Positions 5,904 to 11,730 of a stretch of 11,730 nt of DNA are shown in pieces. A program made the translations under genes and the position numbers. The first letter of the stretch is position 1; the number at the start of each line of letters is the position of its first letter. The notes beneath the pieces are model-generated. The model saw only the letters and a list, made by a program, of their open reading frames with translations, had not been told where the DNA came from and ran no database searches. Source of the DNA: Acidimicrobiales bacterium (GTDB lineage Bacteria > Actinomycetota > Acidimicrobiia > Acidimicrobiales > Palsa-688); contig JASHVH010000286.1 in the NCBI GenBank assembly GCA_030039575.1, positions 1 to 11,730 of the forward strand, read 5' to 3'.

Positions 5904-5925
5904 CACGTCGAGGCGTTCGACGTGC
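5903..5925. promoter_or_regulatory. perfect 9-bp inverted repeat (operator candidate) between erpA and mrp
   Basis: GCACGTCGA (5903-5911), spacer GGCGT, TCGACGTGC (5917-5925): every base of the two 9-bp arms pairs. It lies between the candidate -10 of erpA (5887-5892) and that of mrp (5943-5948), where a dimeric regulator could act on both. It does not resemble the operators of IscR or SufR that I know. Confidence 0.55.
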
Positions 5926-5942
5926 AGGCCAGGACAGGGCCG

Positions 5943-5957
5943 TACGATGGGGTGGTG
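5943..5957 (+). promoter_or_regulatory. candidate leaderless promoter of the mrp gene
   Basis: TACGAT (5943-5948) matches the TANNNT -10 and is followed by exactly 6 nt before the GTG at 5955. A transcript would then begin at or beside the start codon, as in actinobacterial leaderless mRNAs. There is no recognisable -35 and no Shine-Dalgarno sequence. Confidence 0.4.
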
Positions 5958-7235
5958 GAGCAGTTCCCCCCGCTCGAAGAGCCTTCGGCTCACGAAACGG
6001 GCCGCGGCGCGCCGCCTAGTACGGGCGGGGGAGCAAGTACCGACGTGAGGGCCCATGAGGTAGCGGCTACCGAGGCATCCGTGCGCGACGCCCTGCGCGC
6101 CGTGGTCGACCCGGAGCTCGGCGACAACATCGTCGAGCTCAAGATGGTGGACAGGGTCGAGCTGAAGCCCGGGGGGGTGGTCCTTGTCCGTGTAGCTCTG
6201 ACCACGCCGTCCTGCCCGCTCAGGGGCCAGATCACGGCGGAGGTAACCGGCAGGGTGGGTGCTCTGGCCGGCGTCACTTCCGTGCTGGTGGAGACGAGCG
6301 AAATGGGTCGCGAGCAAAAGGCCGCATTGATGGCGCGCGCTCGCTGGAAGGCACGCGAGCAGGCGCCCAGGACCACGGTCCCCCCCCGGGCGCGGGTGTT
6401 GGCGGTTTCCTCGGGGAAGGGTGGCGTGGGCAAGTCCTCGGTGTCCGTCAACCTGGCGGCAGGGTTGGCGGCCAAGGGTTATACGGTCGGTGTGCTCGAC
6501 GCCGACATAGCCGGCTTCTCGGTGCCGCGCATGCTCGGGGTCAGCGGTCAGTTGGAGGCGGCCCGGGACCCGGAACACCCGGAGCGCAAGCTGATCCAGC
6601 CTCTGGTCCTCCCGCTTGGCGAGGGCGAGGTCAGGGTCGTCTCGATGGGCTTCCTCTCAGGCGAGGACGAGGCCGTAATGTGGCGAGGCCTGATGCTCAA
6701 CCGGGCGGTCCAGCACTTCCTGGAGGAAGTGGCTTGGGGCGACATCGACTACCTGGTCGTGGACATGCCCCCGGGCACGGGTGACATCCAGATGGGCCTG
6801 GCCCGGATGCTCCCGAGCGCCGAGGTCCTGGTGGTCACCACGCCGGCGCACGCAGCTCAAAAGGTCGCCGCTCGCGCCGCCAGCATGGCTCGGAAGAGCT
6901 ACCTCCGGGTCGTTGGAGTGGTCGAGAACATGAGCGCCTTCAACTGCGCCCACGGCCAGCGCTATGAGGTGTTCGGCAGTGGGGGCGGGCAGCGCCTGGC
7001 CGAAGAGATAGGGGCACCGCTGCTCGCCAGCATCCCCCTCGAACCGGCGGTAGCCCGCGGTGGCGATCTCGGCGAGCCGGCTGCCCTCGACCCGACGACT
7101 CCCGCCGGCACGGCCTTCGCACTGCTGGTCGAGGCCACACTGGAACGCTGCCCGGTACCTGAAATGACAGCATGCTCTGCCCGCCTGTTCGAAGCGTTGG
7201 AAACCGCCACGCGGCCCGCCGCGCCAGCCGGCTGA
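5955..7235 (+). CDS. mrp: Mrp/NBP35-type Fe-S cluster carrier ATPase (ApbC) with N-terminal MIP18/DUF59 domain
   Basis: A cytosolic P-loop ATPase that binds and transfers Fe-S clusters; 426 residues from this start. Order: a Pro/Gly/Ser-rich leader (1-30), a DUF59 domain (about 43-125: VRDALRAVVDPELGDNI, TTPSCPLRG), a deviant Walker A SSGKGGVGKSS (152-162), Walker A' LDADIAGFSVPRMLG, Walker B-like VVDMPPGTGD (268-277), and the GTG-rich SIMIBI core. Actinobacterial Mrp often has a CxxC after ENMS to bridge a cluster; here ENMSAFNCAHGQRYEVFGSGGG keeps a single Cys (331), so dimeric cluster binding may differ. The start is uncertain: GTG 5955 fits a leaderless promoter, GTG 6045 would start just before the DUF59 domain, and GTG 5922 falls inside a perfect palindrome and is unlikely. 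It is divergent from erpA. Confidence 0.93.
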   Translation: MEQFPPLEEPSAHETGRGAPPSTGGGASTDVRAHEVAATEASVRDALRAVVDPELGDNIVELKMVDRVELKPGGVVLVRVALTTPSCPLRGQITAEVTGRVGALAGVTSVLVETSEMGREQKAALMARARWKAREQAPRTTVPPRARVLAVSSGKGGVGKSSVSVNLAAGLAAKGYTVGVLDADIAGFSVPRMLGVSGQLEAARDPEHPERKLIQPLVLPLGEGEVRVVSMGFLSGEDEAVMWRGLMLNRAVQHFLEEVAWGDIDYLVVDMPPGTGDIQMGLARMLPSAEVLVVTTPAHAAQKVAARAASMARKSYLRVVGVVENMSAFNCAHGQRYEVFGSGGGQRLAEEIGAPLLASIPLEPAVARGGDLGEPAALDPTTPAGTAFALLVEATLERCPVPEMTACSARLFEALETATRPAAPAG

Positions 7236-7575
7236 GGCTCACGGTCAACCCGCTCGGAGGGGGCGGCCCGACGGGGTTCCAGGGCCCGGCGGGCGTCCCC
7301 GGCGAATACGGGCGAAAACGCCCGTCGACGAAAAACGCCGCCACCGGTAAAAGGACAGTTTGCACAGAGCGCGCGCCCCTCACGTCAGAGGGTGCGACCC
7401 GTATGACCTGTTATGCGGCAGCGCGTGCGTTGCCCCTGTCGCGCGTGACATTGTTTAGCGCAGCCTTTTTCGGCAGGTATGACGCGCCAGGCCACCAGAC
7501 GGCCCCGGGGCAAAGCCGGTCGGGCACAGGGACGAACGGAAAACCAGAGGGCACGTCAACGATAGGAGCGGGTGG
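7236..7575. other. 340-bp intergenic region between mrp and the unidentified gene
   Basis: No convincing gene on either strand: the frames that stay open are composition artefacts. It holds the mrp hairpin at 7308-7325, a 5-bp inverted repeat CCCTC-ACGTCA-GAGGG (7377-7392) overlapping GGGT-GCG-ACCC (7389-7400), and a 10-bp palindrome GCCCCGGGGC (7502-7511). It is less GC-rich in places (for example around 7449-7472). The promoter of the gene at 7576 must lie here, but I cannot name a -35/-10 pair with correct spacing. A small RNA cannot be excluded. Confidence 0.5.
7308..7325 (+). terminator. mrp terminator-like hairpin
   Basis: ACGGGCG-AAAA-CGCCCGT is a perfect 7-bp stem with an AAAA loop, 72 nt after the mrp stop codon. 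It is the strongest hairpin in the gap. No U-run follows, as in many actinobacterial terminators. Confidence 0.5.
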
Positions 7576-7980
7576 GTGAACCCAGGCCATCAACAGCAGA
7601 AATCGGACATGTCGGTGGTCCAGTTGGCCGAGGCGTTGATCCAGGGCGACGTGCTGATCGCTCTTCAAGAACGGGGTGAAGCGGCCCCGGCGTGGGGTTA
7701 CTTGAACTTGCTGGCGCACAGCGACCGCGGGTCCTTGCGGCGGGTGCGCGACTTCAACCAATCCCGCCGGCCCCTGTCCGGTTGGGGCACCGTCGTGTTC
7801 GACCTGATCGTCGACATCCTCAACTCGACATCGACGGAGAACGAGCTCCGGGCTCTCCAGCGCAAGGCGCTCATCCCGCTCGAGTTGAAGATCTGGGACG
7901 GCCGGGAGATGCTCGCTTCCCCGCAAGACCTGGACATCCTGGTCCGCAGTGCCTTGTACCGGTACATGGGGCAGCTCTAG
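7576..7980 (+). CDS. conserved-looking hypothetical protein, function unknown
   Basis: I do not recognise this 134-residue protein. It starts at GTG with AGGAG 7 nt upstream (7565-7569), and its codons are strongly GC3-biased like its neighbours, so it is very likely real; Met12 (7609) is an alternative start. It is soluble, without signal peptide or membrane segment. The body looks mainly helical: VVQLAEALIQGDVLIALQE, a Trp-containing turn (APAWGYLNLLAH), an Arg-rich stretch (SLRRVRDFNQSRR), then TVVFDLIVDILNST, ELRALQRKALIPLELKIW and a C-terminal DLDILVRSALYRYMGQL helix. Net charge is near neutral and there are no Cys residues. It stands alone after a long intergenic region and is convergent with pgi, so context does not suggest a role. 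Confidence 0.75.
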   Translation: MNPGHQQQKSDMSVVQLAEALIQGDVLIALQERGEAAPAWGYLNLLAHSDRGSLRRVRDFNQSRRPLSGWGTVVFDLIVDILNSTSTENELRALQRKALIPLELKIWDGREMLASPQDLDILVRSALYRYMGQL

Positions 7981-7995
7981 CAGGGCGCTTACGCC

Positions 7996-8022
7996 GAGCA
8001 GCTCGCTGCTCCCGCGACGCGG
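7996..8022. terminator. bidirectional terminator-like hairpins between the hypothetical gene and pgi
   Basis: GAGCAG-CTCG-CTGCTC (7996-8011) is a perfect 6-bp stem with a 4-nt loop, 15 nt past the stop of the upstream gene. A second small stem CCGC-GAC-GCGG (8012-8022) abuts it. They lie between convergent genes and, being palindromic, can fold in either transcript. Confidence 0.5.
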
Positions 8023-8089
8023 TAAGCCCTCGGTGCGGTGGTCCCAGGCCGGTGCGATGACCCGTCGACCGGTTGGTGCCCTGCCGCCA

Positions 8090-9727
8090 TCAGGGCCGCC
8101 TCGCGGCGCGGTACCGGCGGATGAGCGCATTGGTCGAGCTGTCGTGGTGGAGCGCCGGCTCGGCCTCGGAAACCAGCTCGGGCACGATCTGTAACGCCAG
8201 CGACTTGCCCAGTTCGACCCCCCACTGGTCAAAACTGTTGATGCCCCAGATCACGCCCTGCGTGAAGACCTTGTGCTCGTAGCAGGCCACCAGTTCGCCG
8301 AGCACCCGAGGGTTCAGCTCCGGGGCCAGGATCGTGTTGGTGGGGCGGTTGCCCGGGAAACTGCGGTGAGGTACCAGAGGCTCCGAAATTCCCTCTGAGC
8401 GGGCTTCATCGGCCGTCTTCCCGAAGGCGAGGGCTTCGGTCTGGGCCAGGAAGTTGGCCATCAGCAAGTCGTGGTGGTCTCCCACCCGGTGCGCAGGGTG
8501 CAGGAAACCGATGAAATCGGCCGGGACGAGGCGCGTCCCCTGGTGCAGCAACTGGTAGTAAGCGTGCTGCCCGTTGGTGCCCGGTGTACCCCAGACGACC
8601 GGACCGGTGGCCAGGTCGACCGCTTGGCCGTCCAGAGTGACCGACTTGCCATTGCTCTCCATGTCCAGCTGCTGGAGGTAGGCGGGCAGCTTGGAAAGGT
8701 AGTGGTCATAAGGGAGCACGGCGTAGGTCTCGGCGTCGAAGAAATCGTTGTACCAGACCCCGATGAGCCCAAGCAGGGCCGGGAGGTTGCGGTCGAAAGG
8801 CGCCGCCCTGAAGTGCTCGTCGATGGCCCGGGACCCGGCGAGCATTTCCCGGAACGGCCCGGGCCCTACAGAGATCATGAGCGACAGGCCAATGGCGGAA
8901 TCGTACGAGTACCGGCCGCCCACCCAGTCCCAGAACTCGAACATGTTGGCGGGGTCGATCCCGAACCGCGCCACCTCGTCGGCTTCGGTCGAGACGGCCA
9001 CGAAGTGCTTACGCACTGCGCCTTCGTCACCAAGGCTGGCCACCAGCCACTCCTTGGCGCTCTTGGCGTTACCGATCGTCTCGAGGGTCGTGAACGTCTT
9101 CGAGCTGACTATGAAAAGAGTCTCGGCGGCGTCAATGTCGGCCGTCGCTTCGTATATGTCGGCTCCGTCGACGTTCGACACGAACCGCAGCGTCAGCACG
9201 CGGTCCGAAAACGGAAGAAGAGCCTCGTACGCCATGGCCGGGCCGAGGTCGGAACCGCCGATACCGATATTGACGATGTTCTTTATGCGTTTACCCGTAA
9301 ACCCGCGCCATCTCCCGGCCCGGACCGCCTCGGCGAAATCGGCCATCTTTTCGAGGACCTTGTGCACCTCCGGCACGACGTTACGGCCGCCGTCGACGAC
9401 CTCGGTGCCTTCTGGGGCTCGCAGCGCGATATGGAGAACAGCCCTGTCTTCGGTCACATTTATGTGCTCACCCGAGAACATGGCCTCGCTGCGTTCACGT
9501 AAACCGGCCCGCTCGGCCAGCGCCACCAGCAGGCGGACCGTCTCGGGCGTGACCCGGTTTTTCGAATAGTCAAGCACGAGGTCGGCCGCGTCGACTGTCA
9601 TCTCCTCGCCCCGGAGCGGGTCGTCGGCGAACAGTTCTCGCAGGTGGACGTCGCGCAACTCCGCGAAATGGGCGGCCAGGGCTTCCCACTCCGGTGTGCC
9701 ACGGACGCGAACGGGAGCGATGGGCAT
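8090..9727 (-). CDS. pgi: glucose-6-phosphate isomerase
   Basis: Cytosolic enzyme interconverting glucose-6-phosphate and fructose-6-phosphate in glycolysis and gluconeogenesis. At 545 residues it has the full length of the large bacterial/eukaryotic-type family. Motifs: [11 protein letters not shown] (153-163), the phosphate-binding SSKTFTT (208-214), [16 protein letters not shown] (270-285), the catalytic Glu357 in DMESNGK and His388 in [15 protein letters not shown], and Lys508 in [11 protein letters not shown]; these agree with the catalytic Glu, His and Lys of the rabbit enzyme. The start is ATG at 9727; no Shine-Dalgarno sequence precedes it, but a -10-like GATACT stands 6 nt upstream, so the mRNA may be leaderless. 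It is divergent from the HAD phosphatase and convergent with the unidentified 134-aa gene. Confidence 0.98.
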   Translation of the reverse strand: MPIAPVRVRGTPEWEALAAHFAELRDVHLRELFADDPLRGEEMTVDAADLVLDYSKNRVTPETVRLLVALAERAGLRERSEAMFSGEHINVTEDRAVLHIALRAPEGTEVVDGGRNVVPEVHKVLEKMADFAEAVRAGRWRGFTGKRIKNIVNIGIGGSDLGPAMAYEALLPFSDRVLTLRFVSNVDGADIYEATADIDAAETLFIVSSKTFTTLETIGNAKSAKEWLVASLGDEGAVRKHFVAVSTEADEVARFGIDPANMFEFWDWVGGRYSYDSAIGLSLMISVGPGPFREMLAGSRAIDEHFRAAPFDRNLPALLGLIGVWYNDFFDAETYAVLPYDHYLSKLPAYLQQLDMESNGKSVTLDGQAVDLATGPVVWGTPGTNGQHAYYQLLHQGTRLVPADFIGFLHPAHRVGDHHDLLMANFLAQTEALAFGKTADEARSEGISEPLVPHRSFPGNRPTNTILAPELNPRVLGELVACYEHKVFTQGVIWGINSFDQWGVELGKSLALQIVPELVSEAEPALHHDSSTNALIRRYRAARRP

Positions 9728-9733
9728 GGGGGC

Positions 9734-9739
9734 AGTATC
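9734..9739 (-). promoter_or_regulatory. candidate leaderless -10 of pgi
   Basis: On the minus strand GATACT (4 of 6 matches to TATAAT) is separated by GCCCCC from the pgi ATG. TTGCCG lies 19 nt further upstream, a little too far for a strong -35. There is no Shine-Dalgarno sequence, which fits leaderless initiation. Confidence 0.4.
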
Positions 9740-9778
9740 TCACCGCCAGGTCCCCGATCGGCAATCTGTGCCCGTCAT

Positions 9779-9839
9779 GGTTGGTTAGGCCGGGTTTAGC
9801 CGGCCTGGTTGGGTTCGGGCCGGGTTGGTTAGGGTCGGG
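9779..9839 (+). repeat. hairpin, direct repeat and G-quadruplex-prone tract upstream of the HAD gene
   Basis: Three overlapping structures fill the pgi-HAD intergenic DNA. GGTTGGTTAGG occurs at 9779-9789 and again at 9823-9833, 44 bp apart. AGGCCGG-GTTTAG-CCGGCCT (9787-9806) is a perfect 7-bp hairpin. From 9811 to 9839 there are five GGG runs separated by 3, 2, 7 and 2 bases, which satisfies the usual four-tract G-quadruplex rule on the plus strand. The tract ends 2 nt before the HAD start codon. Confidence 0.6.
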
Positions 9840-9844
9840 CTGTG
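9830..9844 (+). promoter_or_regulatory. candidate leaderless promoter of the HAD phosphatase gene
   Basis: TAGGGT (9830-9835) fits TANNNT and is followed by exactly 6 nt before the GTG at 9842, the same spacing as at mrp and pgi. It lies inside the G-run tract, which equally explains the hexamer, so this is weak. Confidence 0.3.
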
Positions 9845-10540
9845 GCCGCAAAACGCTTGCTCTTGTTCGACATCGACGGCACCCTGGTGCGGGCCGGGCC
9901 TATCGGGGCGGCGGTCTTCAACCGTGCCATCGAGGCCGTCCTCGGCGAAGTGCCGTCCGAGCGGGTCAGGATGAGCGGGAAGACCGACCCTCAGATCGTT
10001 CGTGAGTACCTGGCCCTGGTCGAATCGGACGACCCGTCCCACTTGCCCGCCGTCCTCGCCCACCTCGAACGGGAACTGGCCGGCGCCGCTGCCCAGATTG
10101 CGGCCGACGGAGAAACCTGCCCGGGAGTGCCCGAACTATTGGCAACCCTGGCAACGGACGAACGGCTCCACCTGTCCGTGCTCACGGGGAACATCGCCCC
10201 GAACGCCGTCGTAAAGCTGGCCGCTTTCGGCCTGGAGAAGTGGCTCGACCTCGAGTCCGGTGCTTACGGGAGCGACAGCGAAGACCGTAGGGACCTCGTG
10301 CCCGTGGCGCTCGGCCGCCTCGCCTCCTTGAGAGGCGTCCACCTGACGGCCGACGACACGTGGGTCATCGGGGACACGCCCCGCGACTACCAGTGCGCCG
10401 AGGCGGGCGGGGCGCACTGCCTGCTCGTCGCCACCGGTGGTTACGCCTTCGACGAGCTGGCCGTCCTGGGAGCTGATGCGGCGCTGCCGGACCTTACGGG
10501 CACAGAAGCAGTGGTCGGCTTGCTCACCTACGGCCTCTAG
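9842..10540 (+). CDS. HAD-superfamily phosphatase, phosphoglycolate-phosphatase-like
   Basis: A 232-residue soluble hydrolase. Motif I is LLFDIDGTLV (7-16; nucleophile Asp10, acid/base Asp12), motif II LTGN (114-117), and motif IV WVIGDTPRDYQCAEAGG (174-190; Asp178 and Asp182 for Mg). Motif III is probably the Arg pair in EDRRDLVPVAL (148-157). A helical cap (about 18-90) lies between motifs I and II, as in the subfamily of phosphoglycolate phosphatase and beta-phosphoglucomutase. The substrate cannot be read from sequence; a sugar- or glycolate-phosphate is typical. GTG is the only start that keeps the first strand whole. The last 17 bp, including the stop codon, overlap the 3' end of the convergent DUF4032 gene. 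Confidence 0.9.
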   Translation: MAAKRLLLFDIDGTLVRAGPIGAAVFNRAIEAVLGEVPSERVRMSGKTDPQIVREYLALVESDDPSHLPAVLAHLERELAGAAAQIAADGETCPGVPELLATLATDERLHLSVLTGNIAPNAVVKLAAFGLEKWLDLESGAYGSDSEDRRDLVPVALGRLASLRGVHLTADDTWVIGDTPRDYQCAEAGGAHCLLVATGGYAFDELAVLGADAALPDLTGTEAVVGLLTYGL

Positions 10541-11730
10541 GCGCCGGACGGTCGTCGTCGAGGAGCCAGCTACCGGTGTCCTCGCCGAAACGAGGGGACA
10601 GTTCTGGCGTGCCCACGGGGACCAGCTGCTCCGGCACGGTGGGAAGCACGTCCTCGAAATAGGATCGCGCCGCCGCCGTGGTACCCACGTCACGGCCGGC
10701 CAGTTCAGACAGGAACCACCTGTGCTCGAGCACTTCGTGGAAGACCTCGGGCGGCGACAGGCGGTCCGCCAGCTCGGGGGGCATGAGCTTCATGACCTTG
10801 TCGTACGCGTCCCGCAGCCACCGGCTGGCGGCGACGGTCGTCGTCACCTTCTTGCCCTCTTTTTCTTCGAGGTAGCCGCGGTAGGCGGCTATGTCGTTCA
10901 ACAGGCGGCGAGCCTGGTTCTCCTGTGCGTCGAGCCCGGTCAGCACGCGCAGGTTGTGACGATGGTGGCCCGGTTCGGCCACCCGGGTCCGGATACGCAG
11001 GCGGAACCCCTCGTCGGCACTGACCAGCTCGACCTCGTCGGCGTCGAAACCGAGGTCGTTCAGCCTCCGCAACCGTTCCGCTATTCGGTACCGCTGCTCC
11101 TCAGGGCGGATCACAACGTCTTCGGTGAGGGCGGCCCACAGCTGCTGGTACCGCTTGGGGATCTCTTCGGCCAGCTCGACGGGCTCGACATCAGGTGGCA
11201 AGAGGCCGGCCGCGGCCAGGTCCAGCAGTTCCCCGCCCACCCGCTCACTGGCCAGCTCGACGTCGTAGCCCCGCTGGCCATTGGTAAGGGAGGGGTGCAG
11301 TTCGCTCGTCTCGGCGTCCAGGAATATGGCCTGCAGTGCCCCGGCGTCCAGGCGGAACAAGGTGTTGGAGAGGGAACAGTCGCCCCAGAAAAAACCGGCC
11401 AGGTGAAGGCGTACGAGCAGCTCGACCAATGCGTCCAGTAGCCGGTCCGTCGGCCGCAGGCGGTGCGGGTCCGAGTAAAGAGTGCGGTAGGTGGTCGAGT
11501 ACTCGAGGAAGCAGGTGCACAGCACCGCGTCCAACTGCACGCCGTTATAAGTGCCGCGGTCGACGACGATGCCCAGCGGCTCGACGGCGGGGATGCCGAT
11601 CTCCGAGAGCCGACGGAGGAGCCGGTACTCCCGGCGGGCCAGCGGTTCGTTGATCTCCTTGAGCGCGTACAGCCGTCCCAGTTCGTTCACGAAGCGCACG
11701 ACATGTCGGGAGGTACCGCGGTGGCGGATC
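10524..11730 (-). CDS. DUF4032 protein with a kinase-like N-terminal domain (5' end outside window)
   Basis: Partial: 401 residues are visible and the frame is open to the window edge, where RHRGTSRHVVRFV continues the family's N-terminal pattern; a GTG at 11699 is therefore internal. The N-terminal half has a protein-kinase/WaaP-like layout: Lys24 in YALKE (strand 3), Glu34 in ARREYRLL (helix C), Asp117 and Asn122 in FFWGDCSLSNTLF (catalytic loop), and Asp138 in IFLDAETSE (metal-binding DFG equivalent). All key residues are present, so it may bind and use ATP. The C-terminal half (about 225-390) is the actinobacterial DUF4032 region, with RVLTGLDAQENQARRLLNDI and VFHEVLEHRWFLSE. Members are sometimes labelled lipopolysaccharide kinase-like; the substrate is unknown. 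The stop codon lies inside the 3' end of the convergent HAD gene. Confidence 0.85.
   Translation of the reverse strand, partial: IRHRGTSRHVVRFVNELGRLYALKEINEPLARREYRLLRRLSEIGIPAVEPLGIVVDRGTYNGVQLDAVLCTCFLEYSTTYRTLYSDPHRLRPTDRLLDALVELLVRLHLAGFFWGDCSLSNTLFRLDAGALQAIFLDAETSELHPSLTNGQRGYDVELASERVGGELLDLAAAGLLPPDVEPVELAEEIPKRYQQLWAALTEDVVIRPEEQRYRIAERLRRLNDLGFDADEVELVSADEGFRLRIRTRVAEPGHHRHNLRVLTGLDAQENQARRLLNDIAAYRGYLEEKEGKKVTTTVAASRWLRDAYDKVMKLMPPELADRLSPPEVFHEVLEHRWFLSELAGRDVGTTAAARSYFEDVLPTVPEQLVPVGTPELSPRFGEDTGSWLLDDDRPAPRGRR

Noticed and set aside
5856..6578. Upstream extension of the erpA frame on the minus strand
   Set aside because: It runs antisense through the mrp gene; the GTG at 5855 with AGGAGG gives the normal family length.
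7449..7483. TTGTTT ... TATGAC as a promoter of the gene at 7576
   Set aside because: The spacing is 21 bp, too long for a normal sigma-70-type promoter, and the hexamers are poor.
7411..8232. Minus-strand open frame of 273 codons covering the unidentified gene and the pgi end
   Set aside because: It overlaps the 3' end of pgi out of frame, is opposite a gene with a good ribosome site and GC3 bias, and has shadow-like Arg/Ser/Pro composition.
8471..9502. Plus-strand open frame of 343 codons opposite pgi
   Set aside because: Antisense to pgi, with no recognisable domain; explained by high GC content.
10437..11441. Plus-strand open frame of 334 codons opposite the DUF4032 gene
   Set aside because: Antisense shadow; it starts inside the HAD gene in another frame and shows no family motif.
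1..11730. Mobile elements, CRISPR arrays, tRNA or rRNA genes, toxin-antitoxin or defence genes
   Set aside because: Looked for on both strands; no transposase, integrase, regularly spaced repeats, or RNA-gene signatures were seen.

Overview
The window is high-GC DNA with GTG and TTG starts, several leaderless-looking promoters, and a gene set (GSI-beta GlnA, a GlnA2-type second glutamine synthetase, a GlnR-like regulator, a DUF4032 protein) that points to an Actinomycetota chromosome. A deep lineage such as Acidimicrobiia is possible, but that is inference. Almost everything is core housekeeping; no phage, insertion sequence, CRISPR array or RNA gene is visible.

Layout. Positions 1-432 hold the 3' end of a flavoprotein disulfide-reductase-like gene (+). 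Positions 433-587 contain hairpins and what looks like the beheaded start of a short-chain dehydrogenase gene. A tandem NTF2-like (SnoaL-type) protein (588-1418, -) lies downstream of, and in the same direction as, glnA1 (1581-3011, -), an adenylylation-type glutamine synthetase. Across a 251-bp divergent intergenic region, glnA2 (3263-4621, +) is followed by a GlnR-like winged-helix regulator (4731-5411, +). Next, an A-type Fe-S carrier (5502-5855, -) and a Mrp/ApbC Fe-S ATPase (about 5955-7235, +) diverge from a short shared promoter region. After a 340-bp gap comes an unidentified 134-aa protein (7576-7980, +), convergent with phosphoglucose isomerase (8090-9727, -). Phosphoglucose isomerase diverges from a HAD phosphatase (9842-10540, +), whose 3' end overlaps a DUF4032 kinase-like gene (10524-11730, -) that runs off the window.

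How the genes work together. The central block is a nitrogen-assimilation cluster: two glutamine synthetases fire away from one control region and a GlnR-type regulator sits behind one of them. That control region carries a tandem 11-bp direct repeat (GTTCAC on the glnA1 strand) of the kind bound by OmpR-family regulators such as PhoP and GlnR. The second block is a Fe-S pair sharing a promoter region with a perfect 9-bp inverted repeat, an operator candidate with no obvious known regulator.

The observations most worth a second look are the two operator-like elements, a six-residue expansion of the active-site flap in GlnA2, the degenerate receiver of the GlnR-like protein, the SDR gene remnant, and the hairpin plus G-quadruplex-prone DNA between pgi and the HAD gene. 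I see no clear-cut new multi-gene system.
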